Positions 1 to 8,334 of a stretch of DNA of 64,000 nt are shown here, piece after piece (position 1 is the stretch's first letter; every line of letters starts with the position of its first letter). This stretch comes from JADFDG01 sp965232985 (GTDB lineage Bacteria; Pseudomonadota; Gammaproteobacteria; Pseudomonadales; JADFDG01), in contig CBDDRC010000042.1 in assembly GCA_965232985.1 (NCBI GenBank), positions 366,352-430,351 on the forward strand. Reading direction: 5' to 3'. Under the pieces are notes generated by a model. It was given only the letters and a program-made list of their open reading frames with translations, did no database searches and was not told the origin of the DNA. The position numbers and the translations under genes were made by a program.

Positions 1-948
1 GTGGTGGCGATCGTGACGGCGGCCGGCCTGACGATGCCGAAAACCTCGTCGCGTGCCATTACCTCGCCGGCCGGCACCGCTGATGTGATGGAAACATTGA
101 CATGCGTCGATCTCGATCTGCCAACCATGCGCCGCGTGGTCGAGCGCGAGGGCGGCTGTTTCGTCTGGGGCGGCCGGATGAGCCTGAGCCCGGCCGACGA
201 CATTTTGATCCGCGTCGAGCGGCCACTTGATCTCGATAGCGATGCGCAACTCGTAGCATCCGTACTGTCGAAAAAAATTGCGGCCGGCGCCACGCATGCA
301 TTAATCGATATTCCGGTCGGCCCCACTGCCAAGGTACGCAGCGAAGCAGATGCCATGCATCTGCAAGCATTGATGGAAAAGGTGGCGCTGGCGCATGGAT
401 TGAATGTGCGCGTATTGCGCACCGAAGGTACCCAACCGGTCGGTCGCGGTATTGGTCCGGCGCTGGAAGCGCATGATGTGCTGGCCGTGTTGCGGCGGGA
501 TGTTGCGGCACCGGTGGATTTGCGCGCGCGCGCGCTGGTGCTGGCCGGCGAATTGCTGGAATTTTGTGGCCACGACAAACCCGGCAGTGGTTATGCAGCA
601 GCCGAAAAACTACTGGCCAGTGGCGCCGCCTGGGAAAAATTCCAGGCAATCTGCGAGGCCCAGGGCGGCTTGCGTGTGCCGGGTGTTGCCCCGTTGCAGG
701 CAGCGGTATTGGCGACGCATACCGGGCACATTGCCAGCATCGATAACCGGCGGCTGGCGCGCGCCGCCAAACTGGCCGGCGCACCAGGGGCTTTGACTGC
801 CGGCCTGGTGCTGCATGTGCGGCCGGGTGATCACGTGCAACGAGGCATGCCCTTGTTCACGCTGCACGCCGAGTCACCCGGGGAGCTCGCTTATGCGCAG
901 CGTTATCTAGCGACACACCCGATCTTCACGCTGACCGACGAGGAGTGA
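1..948 (+). CDS. Thymidine phosphorylase, archaeal/AMP-phosphorylase type (5' end outside window)
   Basis: C-terminal 315 residues of a pyrimidine-nucleoside phosphorylase-fold enzyme that splits thymidine (or a related nucleoside/nucleotide) with phosphate. The stretch VLRTEGTQPVGRGIGPALEA is the family's typical phosphate/base-binding region, and the C-terminal segment ending in LHVRPGDHVQRGMPLF resembles the barrel-sandwich domain of this fold. The family is usually about 500 residues, so roughly 190 N-terminal residues lie before the window; the GTG at base 1 is not the real start. The stop lies 4 nt before the GTG of the PRPP synthetase, and its last codons hold that gene's AGGAG site, so the two are almost certainly cotranscribed. 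This type commonly sits beside a PRPP synthetase paralogue. Whether the substrate is thymidine or AMP cannot be decided from the visible part. Confidence 0.85.
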   Translation: MVAIVTAAGLTMPKTSSRAITSPAGTADVMETLTCVDLDLPTMRRVVEREGGCFVWGGRMSLSPADDILIRVERPLDLDSDAQLVASVLSKKIAAGATHALIDIPVGPTAKVRSEADAMHLQALMEKVALAHGLNVRVLRTEGTQPVGRGIGPALEAHDVLAVLRRDVAAPVDLRARALVLAGELLEFCGHDKPGSGYAAAEKLLASGAAWEKFQAICEAQGGLRVPGVAPLQAAVLATHTGHIASIDNRRLARAAKLAGAPGALTAGLVLHVRPGDHVQRGMPLFTLHAESPGELAYAQRYLATHPIFTLTDEE

Positions 949-952
949 TGCC

Positions 953-1840
953 GTGAATACGCCCGTGGTCATCGCCATGCCCGGCAACGAGCGACTCGCC
1001 GACGAACTGGTGGCGCTGCTGGGACTGCAGCGTGGCGCAGCCACGGTGCGACATTTTCCCGACGGCGAATCACATGTGCGAATCGAAACACCGATCGCCA
1101 AACGCCATGCACTTATCGTCTGCACACTCGATAGGCCCGATGAAAAACTGGTGCCGCTGTTGTTGCTGGCATCTGCAGCCCGTGATGCCGACGCGCTGTC
1201 GGTAGGTTTGGTTGCGCCTTATCTTGCCTACATGCGCCAGGACCGGCAGTTTCATCCGGGCGAAACGATCAGTGCCCGGCATATCGGCGCCTGGATTTCG
1301 CAGCATGTCGATTGGCTGGTCACAGTCGACCCGCATCTGCACCGCATTGCCGAGCTGTCTGCGGTCTACAGCATGCCGTCACGCGTTGTACATGCCGCCG
1401 ACAGCGTGGCGCAGTGGGTGCGCGCAAACATTCCTCAACCGCTGCTGATCGGGCCGGATGAAGAAAGCAGGCAGTGGGTGCGGGATGTGGCGCAGCGTGC
1501 CGACGTGCCGTTTATGGTGCTGACAAAAACCCGCCATGGCGATCGCGATGTGGCGGTGTCGGTGCCGGACGTGGAACGCTGGCACGCACACACGCCGGTA
1601 TTGATTGACGACATCGTCTCGACGGCGCGGACCATGATCGAAACCGTGGCGCATCTGCGCCGTGCTGGCCTCGCGGCGCCGGTGTGTGTTGCCGTGCATG
1701 CGGTATTTGCACAAACAGCGTACGCTGACCTGCGCGCGGCAGGCGCGGCGGAGGTCGTCAGTTGCGACACGATTATTCATCCTTCGAATCGCATTGGGCT
1801 GGCGCCGGCCATCGCGGCGGGTGTGCGCGGGTTTTTGTGA
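953..1840 (+). CDS. Ribose-phosphate pyrophosphokinase (PRPP synthetase) paralogue
   Basis: Predicted to make PRPP from ribose 5-phosphate and ATP. The protein has 295 residues, slightly shorter than housekeeping Prs (about 310-320). Visible motifs are the ATP/metal region PYLAYMRQDRQF, the TVDPHLHR segment, and the PRPP loop VLIDDIVSTARTM. The GTG start at 953 is chosen because AGGAG at 941-945 sits 7 nt upstream inside the preceding gene. Pairing with the phosphorylase suggests a salvage module that turns nucleoside-derived ribose phosphate into PRPP. It is probably a second copy rather than the main prs, because it sits in a metal-resistance-like operon; that is inference from context. Confidence 0.87.
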   Translation: MNTPVVIAMPGNERLADELVALLGLQRGAATVRHFPDGESHVRIETPIAKRHALIVCTLDRPDEKLVPLLLLASAARDADALSVGLVAPYLAYMRQDRQFHPGETISARHIGAWISQHVDWLVTVDPHLHRIAELSAVYSMPSRVVHAADSVAQWVRANIPQPLLIGPDEESRQWVRDVAQRADVPFMVLTKTRHGDRDVAVSVPDVERWHAHTPVLIDDIVSTARTMIETVAHLRRAGLAAPVCVAVHAVFAQTAYADLRAAGAAEVVSCDTIIHPSNRIGLAPAIAAGVRGFL

Positions 1841-1854
1841 AAACGGAGAACATT

Positions 1855-4218
1855 ATGAATCACGATGAGCACAGGCCACCGGCGAAAGCCACCGAACACA
1901 AGGATCCGGTGTGCGGCATGACCGTGCAGGAAAATACACCGCACCGTTACGTACACGACGGCCAAAATTATTTTTTCTGTAATCCGAAATGCGTCGCAAA
2001 ATTCCAGGCCGATCCGCAGCGTTATCTCGCGCCGGCGGGCGCGCAGGGTGAACAAGCCCCGCCACCGGCGAACGAAGCCGCCGCGCCTGGCACCATCTAC
2101 ACCTGCCCGATGCACCCGGAGATTCGTCAGGATCACCCCGGCGCCTGCCCGAAATGCGGCATGGCCCTGGAGCCGGAAATGCCGTCGGCAGAGGAAGAGG
2201 AAAATCCCGAGCTCGCCGATTTTCGTCGCCGCTTTTGGTGGACGCTGCCGCTCACTGTTGTTGTAACGGCGCTCGCCATGGGCGGCCACCGGCTTGACCT
2301 GTTTGATATGGCCACCCAAACCTGGATCGAACTGGTGCTGTCATTGCCGATCGTACTGTGGGCCGGGCAACCATTTTTTGTGCGCGGTTTTCAGTCGGTG
2401 GTCCACCGCAGTCCGAACATGTGGACGCTGATCGGTCTGGGCACCGGCGCGGCGTTTGTTTACAGCGTGGCCGCAACCATTGCTCCGCAGTGGTTTCCCG
2501 AATCGTTTATGTCGATGGGGCGCATCGGAGTCTATTTTGAAGCAGCAGCAGTCATCATCTCCCTGACGCTGCTCGGACAAATACTGGAACTCAAGGCGCG
2601 CTCGCAAACATCGGCAGCGATACGCTCACTGCTGGGTCTTTCGCCAAAAATTGCGCGGCGCATCAACGCCGACGGCAGCGAAGCGGATATCGAAATCACC
2701 CATGTGCATGTCGGCGATCAACTGCGTATTCGGCCCGGTGAAAAAGTACCGGTGGACGGTGTCGTGGTTGAAGGCAGCAGTGCGATTGATGAATCGATGC
2801 TCACCGGTGAACCGATGCCGGTCACCAAGCGCATTGGCGACAAAGTCATCGGGGCAACGATAAATACCAGCGGCTCACTGGTGATGCGCTCAGAACGCAT
2901 CGGCTCGCAGACCGTGCTGGCGCAAATTGTGCAGATGGTGGTGCAGGCGCAGCGCTCGCGTGCGCCAATGCAGCGCATGGCCGATGTCGTCGCCGGCTAT
3001 TTTGTGGTTGGCGTCGTTTCCATTGCGATCACGACGTTTTTTGCCTGGGGGCTGTTCGGCCCGGCACAGGGCTGGGTTTACGGCCTGATCAACGCGGTGG
3101 CGGTGCTGATCATCGCCTGCCCCTGCGCGCTGGGCCTTGCCACACCCATGTCGATCATGGTGGCCACCGGGCGCGGCGCCACCGCCGGCGTGTTGTTCCG
3201 CGATGCGGCGGCAATCGAGCACCTGCGCAAGGTCGATACGTTGATCATCGACAAAACCGGCACCCTCACCGACGGCAAACCCGCGTTTGAACAAGTCATT
3301 CCGGCACCGGATTTTTCCGCGGATGAAGTATTGCGGCTCGCCGCCAGTCTTGATCAGGGCAGCGAGCACCCGCTGGCTGCCGCAATTGTTGCTGCGGCGC
3401 GCGAACGCAAATTAACTCTGGTGAAAGCCGATGACTTTGAGTCCAGCAGTGGTATTGGTGTACGCGGGCGCGTTGAAGGCCACGCCCTGGCGCTCGGCAA
3501 CACGGCCTTGATGGAGCAGATCAAGGTCGATGTCGCGCCGCTGCACGCGCAGGCTGAAGCATTGCGTGCCGAAGGCGCCAGCGTGATGCATCTCGCGGTC
3601 GATGGAAAACTGGCCGGCCTGCTCGCGGTATCCGACCCGGTGAAGGCGACGACGCCGGATGCGCTTGCCGCTCTGCGTGCCGCCGGGCTGCGCGTAATCA
3701 TGGCCACCGGCGATGGCGTCACTACGGCAAACGCCATCGGGCGCCGCCTCGGGATCGATGAGATCCATGGCGAGGTCAAACCTGCCGACAAACTTGCGCT
3801 GGTGGAAAAACTGCAACGTGAAGGCTGCATCGTGGCTATGGCTGGCGACGGCATCAACGATGCACCGGCACTGGCAAAGGCAAACGTGGGCATTGCCATG
3901 GGCACCGGCACTGACGTGGCTATGAACAGCGCACAGTTGACGCTGGTGAAAGGTGACCTGCGTGGCATAGCGACGGCACGCAGGTTGTCGCAAGCCACGG
4001 TTGCCAACATGAAACAAAATCTGATGTTTGCGCTGGTCTACAACGCACTTGGAGTGCCGATTGCCGCCGGCGTGCTGTATCCGCTCACCGGCTGGCTGTT
4101 GTCACCGCTGATTGCTGCGCTGGCGATGAGCCTGAGTTCGGTATCGGTGATTTCCAATGCGCTGCGCCTGCGCGGCACGCGTATCGGTACGGCCGCGCAG
4201 CATCACCTGCCAAAGTAG
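1855..4218 (+). CDS. Heavy-metal (copper/silver-type) P1B ATPase with N-terminal YHS and HMBD domains
   Basis: Inner-membrane ATPase predicted to export Cu(I) or Ag(I). The start at 1855 is preceded by CGGAG and gives 787 residues. A YHS domain spans about residues 17-58 (DPVCGM and a later FFCNPKC), followed by a heavy-metal-binding domain at about 82-108 (YTCPMHPE, CPKCGM). No HMA domain (GMTCxxC) is present. The transmembrane metal site CPC is at about 422-424, the phosphorylated aspartate is D466 in DKTGT, and the hinge GDGINDAP is at about 664-671. The gene follows the PRPP synthetase by 14 nt and precedes a Met/His-rich secreted protein, supporting copper handling. Copper is favoured over zinc because the intramembrane motif is CPC within IACPCALG; specificity is inferred. 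Confidence 0.93.
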   Translation: MNHDEHRPPAKATEHKDPVCGMTVQENTPHRYVHDGQNYFFCNPKCVAKFQADPQRYLAPAGAQGEQAPPPANEAAAPGTIYTCPMHPEIRQDHPGACPKCGMALEPEMPSAEEEENPELADFRRRFWWTLPLTVVVTALAMGGHRLDLFDMATQTWIELVLSLPIVLWAGQPFFVRGFQSVVHRSPNMWTLIGLGTGAAFVYSVAATIAPQWFPESFMSMGRIGVYFEAAAVIISLTLLGQILELKARSQTSAAIRSLLGLSPKIARRINADGSEADIEITHVHVGDQLRIRPGEKVPVDGVVVEGSSAIDESMLTGEPMPVTKRIGDKVIGATINTSGSLVMRSERIGSQTVLAQIVQMVVQAQRSRAPMQRMADVVAGYFVVGVVSIAITTFFAWGLFGPAQGWVYGLINAVAVLIIACPCALGLATPMSIMVATGRGATAGVLFRDAAAIEHLRKVDTLIIDKTGTLTDGKPAFEQVIPAPDFSADEVLRLAASLDQGSEHPLAAAIVAAARERKLTLVKADDFESSSGIGVRGRVEGHALALGNTALMEQIKVDVAPLHAQAEALRAEGASVMHLAVDGKLAGLLAVSDPVKATTPDALAALRAAGLRVIMATGDGVTTANAIGRRLGIDEIHGEVKPADKLALVEKLQREGCIVAMAGDGINDAPALAKANVGIAMGTGTDVAMNSAQLTLVKGDLRGIATARRLSQATVANMKQNLMFALVYNALGVPIAAGVLYPLTGWLLSPLIAALAMSLSSVSVISNALRLRGTRIGTAAQHHLPK

Positions 4219-4256
4219 TGTCCAACTCGTTTCACCCACATCTCCCGGAGGAGACC

Positions 4257-4604
4257 ATGAAAGCAGCAACCCTGATGGCACTTGTTACCGCATTCACCCT
4301 CACCACCGCGCAGGCGGAAGAGGCCACCACTGCCACCAAAACCATGCCCGCCAAAAGCATGCCGATGCAGGACATGGCAGGCTGCAAGGACAAACCGTCG
4401 CCGCAGCAGATGGAAAAAATGGGCGAGAGCATGCAGAACTGCAAAGAGATGATGTCCCCAGAGCATATGGAAATGATGCATCAGCATATGCAGGACATGC
4501 ACTCGACCGCCGCGCCGGGAATGCAGGGCAAGGATGGCATGAAGGATGCCCAGCCCGCCGCCGACCATGCGGCACATCATCCGGAAACGCCAGCGAAGAA
4601 GTAA
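4257..4604 (+). CDS. Secreted Met/His-rich protein, probable periplasmic copper binder
   Basis: A 115-residue protein with a signal peptide (hydrophobic stretch after MKAATLMAL, likely cleavage near AQA). The mature part is rich in methionine and histidine, with spaced MxxM and HM pairs (SPEHMEMMHQHMQDMH) and two cysteines in a lysine-rich stretch. Such composition is typical of soluble Cu(I)/Ag(I) carriers or sponges. The ATG at 4257 is chosen over the GTG at 4218 because it has a strong GGAGGAG ribosome-binding site just upstream and begins exactly at the signal peptide. It follows the P-type ATPase by 38 nt and is likely cotranscribed. No named family was recognised with certainty, so the metal role is inferred from composition and neighbours. 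Confidence 0.75.
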   Translation: MKAATLMALVTAFTLTTAQAEEATTATKTMPAKSMPMQDMAGCKDKPSPQQMEKMGESMQNCKEMMSPEHMEMMHQHMQDMHSTAAPGMQGKDGMKDAQPAADHAAHHPETPAKK

Positions 4605-4652
4605 CCCGGTTGTGCTTGTGTATGCGGCCGGCAACCCTTCAGGGAGACAGCA

Positions 4653-4889
4653 ATGATGAATTGGACTGGCATGGATGGATGGATGGGCGGGGGCTGGATT
4701 TTCATGGCTCTTTTTTGGGTGTTGATCATCCTGGCGGTCGTCGCTCTGGTGCGACGGACGGATATCGGCCGCAATGAAAGTCGGGATGCACCCCGCAAAA
4801 CGCCGATCGAAATACTCCAGGAGCGCTATGCGCGGGGAGAAATCGAGCGTGAAGAGTATGAGCAGAAACGCCGCGATCTTGACGGCTGA
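4653..4889 (+). CDS. SHOCT-domain small membrane protein
   Basis: A 78-residue protein with one transmembrane helix near residues 15-33 after a Trp/Gly/Met-rich N-terminus (MDGWMGGGW). It ends in a SHOCT motif (PIEILQERYARGEIEREEYE), the short C-terminal oligomerisation helix pair found in many small bacterial membrane proteins. A GGGAGA ribosome-binding site precedes the first ATG. Proteins of this shape are common last genes in copper and silver operons. It follows the Met/His-rich gene by 48 nt, so this may be the end of the metal operon. Its molecular role is unknown. Confidence 0.8.
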   Translation: MMNWTGMDGWMGGGWIFMALFWVLIILAVVALVRRTDIGRNESRDAPRKTPIEILQERYARGEIEREEYEQKRRDLDG

Positions 4890-5050
4890 CCGCTTACGCT
4901 CGCTCGCGAGGCGCGCAAGAGGGCTTATTCGCATGTCGCAGGCAACACCGCCGCACCGAAATGATTCGCCGCCCGGATAAACCCGGCGCCGCACGCACGC
5001 ACCCGGTGCGCTGACCCGCACAACCGACCGGAAAAACTGCCTTCAGCTTC

Positions 5051-5066
5051 TGGCATCAAACTTGCT
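5051..5066 (+). promoter_or_regulatory. Sigma-54 type -24/-12 promoter
   Basis: TGGCATCAAACTTGCT matches the RpoN consensus TGGCAY-N5-TTGCW with GG and GC exactly 10 nt apart. It lies 94 nt before the EAL gene in a 271-nt gap (4890-5160) that otherwise shows no gene. The predicted transcript start is near 5078. An enhancer-binding-protein site was not recognised. Confidence 0.6.
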
Positions 5067-5160
5067 TCCTACCTGCACGACGTCGCCTCACCCGAAACGG
5101 GGATGAGCGCGACGCCGGCTTGGACGCCGGAATCCTTTCCGCTGCCCGGAGTCCTGCCCC

Positions 5161-6378
5161 ATGAACCACCCGTTCAGCCTTGTCCCGCACGGCCAGATTA
5201 CCCGCGTCGACGGCCACGCCACCGGTATTTTCCGCAACTTCACCTGCCGCAGCGTCTATCAGCCGATCGTGAGCCCCGCACTGATGCGGATGGTCGGCAT
5301 GGAAGCACTGCTGCGCCTCGACTCACCGGCAGGCACCACCGATCCCGCCGACTTCTTCGCCGACCTCGACAGCAACGACGTGGTCGATGCCTGCCGGCTG
5401 GCGCGTGCCCTGCATGTACTCAACACCCCGACCACAGCCAACGGTAACGAATGGCTGTTCCTCAACGTGCACCCCGAATCCATACGCCAACGCCGCGCCT
5501 CGGCAGAAACGCTGGTGAACGAACTCGCTGCGCTGCACATGACTCCGGCGCGCATCGTGCTGGAAATCGTCGAAAGCGCACCGCTGAGCGATGCCGAACT
5601 TGCCGCATTTGTCGCGGAATACCGCAGCGCGGGCTTTCGTATCGCCATCGACGACTTCGGTGCCGGCGCTTCGAATTACGATCGCGTGCTGGCGGTGCAT
5701 CCGGACATCATCAAGCTCGATCGCTCGTTGATCGCCAACGCCTCGGCGTCAACGCGCGCGCAGCGGCTGTTCCCGCACATGGTCGCGCTGTTGCGCGAGT
5801 CCGGCTCGCTGGTCCTGGTTGAAGGCGTCGAAACCGAAGCGCAGGCACACATTGCCATCGATGCCGACGCCGAATTACTGCAGGGCTGGTTCTTCGCCCA
5901 GCCAACTGCGCTGCTGGATGCAAACACTCCCTGGCAACTGCGGATTGAGCAATTGTTCAGCCGCCTGGGCGGCAAACGCACCATCAACGATACCGAACGT
6001 TTTCGCAGTCGTTTTCTCGATGTCTGGACGGCGTTTCGTAACGGCACGCCGATCGAATCGATTGCCGGGGAAATCACCGAACCACAGGTAACCCGGCTCT
6101 ATGCCATCAATGGCCGCGGCTTTCAGATCGGCGACACGGCGCTCACCTGTCACGCCTTGCCGGGTATCGAGCACCCGCTGTCGAATGCCAAGGGTGCATG
6201 CTGGGCGCGCCGGCATTATTTCCGCAATGCTATGGAGCAGCCCGGCCGCATCCAGTTGACGCGCCCCTATCTCTCGCTTACCGAACAACGGCTGTGTGCG
6301 ACCTTTTCCTGTGCCACCTTGCACAAGGAATACGGCCAGTGCGTGATCTGCATGGATGTGCTGGTTATGGATGCCTGA
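5161..6378 (+). CDS. EAL-domain c-di-GMP phosphodiesterase with C-terminal sensor-like domain
   Basis: A 405-residue soluble protein predicted to hydrolyse cyclic di-GMP to pGpG. The EAL motif is intact (E48-A-L, in MEALLR). The other expected metal and catalytic residues are visible: N in FLNVHPES, E in LEIVES, D164-D165 in IDDFGAG, K185 in IIKLDR, E221/E224 in VEGVETEA, and Q241 in LQGW. Residues from about 265 onward form a separate domain with a GACWARRHYF...PGRIQLTRPY pattern that resembles the Cache/PAS-like domain attached to YkuI-type EAL proteins; this assignment is tentative. There is no membrane segment, so any signal would be cytoplasmic. The upstream sigma-54-type promoter suggests regulated expression. 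No GGDEF partner domain is present. Confidence 0.88.
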   Translation: MNHPFSLVPHGQITRVDGHATGIFRNFTCRSVYQPIVSPALMRMVGMEALLRLDSPAGTTDPADFFADLDSNDVVDACRLARALHVLNTPTTANGNEWLFLNVHPESIRQRRASAETLVNELAALHMTPARIVLEIVESAPLSDAELAAFVAEYRSAGFRIAIDDFGAGASNYDRVLAVHPDIIKLDRSLIANASASTRAQRLFPHMVALLRESGSLVLVEGVETEAQAHIAIDADAELLQGWFFAQPTALLDANTPWQLRIEQLFSRLGGKRTINDTERFRSRFLDVWTAFRNGTPIESIAGEITEPQVTRLYAINGRGFQIGDTALTCHALPGIEHPLSNAKGACWARRHYFRNAMEQPGRIQLTRPYLSLTEQRLCATFSCATLHKEYGQCVICMDVLVMDA

Positions 6379-6558
6379 TCGGCAGCAGAGCGCGACACCT
6401 GTCGTGGGCTCGCCTGCGAATGGCCACTGCTCCCAGGGCGTCTGCCGCGCGTGACGGGGCGGCAAAAGCGCCTTACTGTACCGCCCAGGCTGATCCCGGC
6501 GGTGGTGCTACCCTGCCGCAGCCGGCCCCCATCGCTGCCAACACCCGCGAGCACAACT

Positions 6559-7263
6559 ATGAGCGACGCCGCAAAAAAGAAGCATTCGTCCCCCGCCACC
6601 ATGAGCCTCGAACAGGCCATCCGCGAACGCCGTTCAGTGCGCGGCTTTTTGCCCACGCCGGTGCCGCAGGATGTGCTCGAACAGGTGTTCGCACTCGCGC
6701 AGCAGGCGCCGTCGAACTGCAACATCCAGCCGTGGTATGCGTACGTCTGCTCCGGCAGCACCCGCGACGAAATGCGGCGCCGCATGATGGCGCACGTCTC
6801 GAAAGGCCAGCCAATGAATCCCGACTTCGCGCACACGGCAAAATTCGAAGGCGCCTACCGCCAGCGGCAAGTCGACTGCGCTGTCGAGCTTTACAACAAC
6901 ATGGGCATCGCCCGCGATGATTCCATGGGCCGCATGAAAGCCCTGATGCGCAATTTCGAACTGTTCGATGCACCGCACGTGGTGTTCATCGGGATGAATC
7001 GCAATTTCGACGTGACCGTGGCGCTTGATGTCGGCATGTACATTCAAACCCTGCTGCTGACGATGACCGCACACGGCATCGCCTCCTGTGCGCAGGGTGC
7101 GATGCGTTACTACCCGGACGACGTGCGCGACATGTTCGGCCTGCCGGCGGAGATCGCCATCGTGGTTGGCATTTCCTTTGGCTACGAAGATGCCGCTGTC
7201 GCCGCCAACCGGACGCGCGTCGGGCGCGCGCCACTGGCCGAGAACGTGGTGTTCCGCAACTGA
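6559..7263 (+). CDS. Nitroreductase-family FMN oxidoreductase
   Basis: A 234-residue protein. The signature is an N-terminal ERRSVRGF phosphate/FMN-binding segment, then QQAPSNCNIQPW, a central substrate-facing region, and a C-terminal GISFGYED loop followed by a basic R..RV segment, all typical of FMN-dependent nitroreductases. The start at 6559 (MSDAAKKK) is chosen because upstream codons are Pro/Arg-rich and do not look like protein. The 180-nt gap before it (6379-6558) shows no gene and no convincing promoter. The physiological substrate is unknown; members reduce nitroaromatics, quinones or enones with NAD(P)H. It ends 10 nt before the convergent metR, and its product has no obvious link to methionine. 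Confidence 0.85.
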   Translation: MSDAAKKKHSSPATMSLEQAIRERRSVRGFLPTPVPQDVLEQVFALAQQAPSNCNIQPWYAYVCSGSTRDEMRRRMMAHVSKGQPMNPDFAHTAKFEGAYRQRQVDCAVELYNNMGIARDDSMGRMKALMRNFELFDAPHVVFIGMNRNFDVTVALDVGMYIQTLLLTMTAHGIASCAQGAMRYYPDDVRDMFGLPAEIAIVVGISFGYEDAAVAANRTRVGRAPLAENVVFRN

Positions 7264-7273
7264 TCGTCACTGC

Positions 7274-8212
7274 TCAGGCGGTGGTGGTAACCGCCCGCAC
7301 ACCACGCAATGTCGCCAGGCAGGCATCCCGCGCCGTGGCAATGAAATCGCGCGCATAGGCCAGCGCCAGATCCTCTTCGCGCAACGCTGCGTACAGCGTG
7401 CACCAGATGCCGCCACCCAGCGGCACGGCGTGCACCCAGCCACGGGCCAGGTAATCGTGCGCCACCCAGTTCGGCAGCGCCGCGACGCCGCGCCCGCTCG
7501 CCACCAGCTGCACCAGCAACTGGGTGTGCTCGGCATGACGAACACGCGCCGGCCGGACGCCCGCCGGCAGCAGGAAGGTGCGGAACAGGTCGAGGCGATG
7601 TTCATCCACCGGATAGGCGATCAGCGTTTCGTCGGCAAGATCGGCTGGATTCACAAACGCCCGCCGCGCGAACGGATGGTTCGGCGCCACCAGCAGCACC
7701 GACTCGTATTCGAATAACGGCAGCGCCGCGAGGCCGGTACGTGCCTCCGGATCCGAAGTAATCACCAGGCTGAGTTCACCAGCGAGCAGCGCCTGCTGCG
7801 CGTCTGCATGCATGCCGCCCCGAAAATCCAGTTCGACATCGGGCCAGTGGCGCCGGAATGCATCGACCACCGGCATCAGCCAGTCGAAACAACTGTGGCA
7901 TTCAATCGCCAGCACCAGACGCCCGGCGGTACCCGACTGCAGGCGGCCGAGTTCGCGCTCTGCCTCTGCGCTCGCCGCCAGCAGCGCGTCCGCAAGCGTA
8001 AGCAAGCGCTCACCGGCACGGGTGAATTGCAGCGGCCGGGTTTTGCGCACCAACACCGGCATGCCGATGCCGGTCTCGATCTCGCGCAACTGATGCGACA
8101 GCGCCGACGGGGTCAGGTGCAGGCGGGCTGCGGCCTCCGTGAGGGAACCGGTATCGGCGATGGCTCGCAGGGTGCGCAAACCCCGCAGATCAGGGACCGA
8201 TATCTTATTCAT
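7274..8212 (-). CDS. metR: LysR-family activator of methionine genes, MetR
   Basis: A 312-residue LysR-type regulator with an N-terminal winged helix-turn-helix (residues about 8-65, SLTEAAARLHLTPSALSHQL) and a periplasmic-binding-fold effector domain beginning near residue 90 (LVLAIECHSCFDWLMPVVDAF). MetR activates metE and related genes with homocysteine as co-inducer. The assignment rests on the ECHSCFDWL segment characteristic of MetR, on its divergent position to metE, and on perfect MetR-type boxes in the shared intergenic region. Its own ATG overlaps box 1 (8212-8224), consistent with autoregulation. Confidence 0.93.
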   Translation of the reverse strand: MNKISVPDLRGLRTLRAIADTGSLTEAAARLHLTPSALSHQLREIETGIGMPVLVRKTRPLQFTRAGERLLTLADALLAASAEAERELGRLQSGTAGRLVLAIECHSCFDWLMPVVDAFRRHWPDVELDFRGGMHADAQQALLAGELSLVITSDPEARTGLAALPLFEYESVLLVAPNHPFARRAFVNPADLADETLIAYPVDEHRLDLFRTFLLPAGVRPARVRHAEHTQLLVQLVASGRGVAALPNWVAHDYLARGWVHAVPLGGGIWCTLYAALREEDLALAYARDFIATARDACLATLRGVRAVTTTA

Positions 8213-8224
8213 GAATATTATTCA
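8212..8224. promoter_or_regulatory. MetR box 1 (TGAA-N5-TTCA)
   Basis: TGAATATTATTCA is a perfect match to the MetR consensus TGAANNNNNTTCA. It overlaps the metR start codon on the minus strand, so binding there could repress metR while helping metE. Confidence 0.85.
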
Positions 8225-8242
8225 TAAGGCATGTGATTTAGT

Positions 8243-8255
8243 TGAGATTGATTCA
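8243..8255. promoter_or_regulatory. MetR box 2 (one mismatch)
   Basis: TGAGATTGATTCA matches TGAA-N5-TTCA with one substitution in the left half. Its centre lies 31 bp from box 1, about three helical turns, which suits cooperative LysR binding. AT-rich sequence directly downstream (8251-8264) is the likely metE core promoter. Confidence 0.7.
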
Positions 8256-8334
8256 TAAATATAGCAGATCGACACTGCCACGCGCCCAGTCCAGCCCCGG
8301 AACCTGGGTAGCTCACCGCAAAACAGGAGCGATC

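Noticed and set aside
4890..5160. A possible gene in the 271-nt gap before the EAL gene
   Set aside because: The only short frames are Arg/Pro-rich and unrelated to anything recognised; the sigma-54 promoter is the supported feature.
8242..8334. An upstream in-frame start for metE
   Set aside because: The added residues lack homology and would overlap MetR box 2; the GTG at 8335 has a proper AGGAG.
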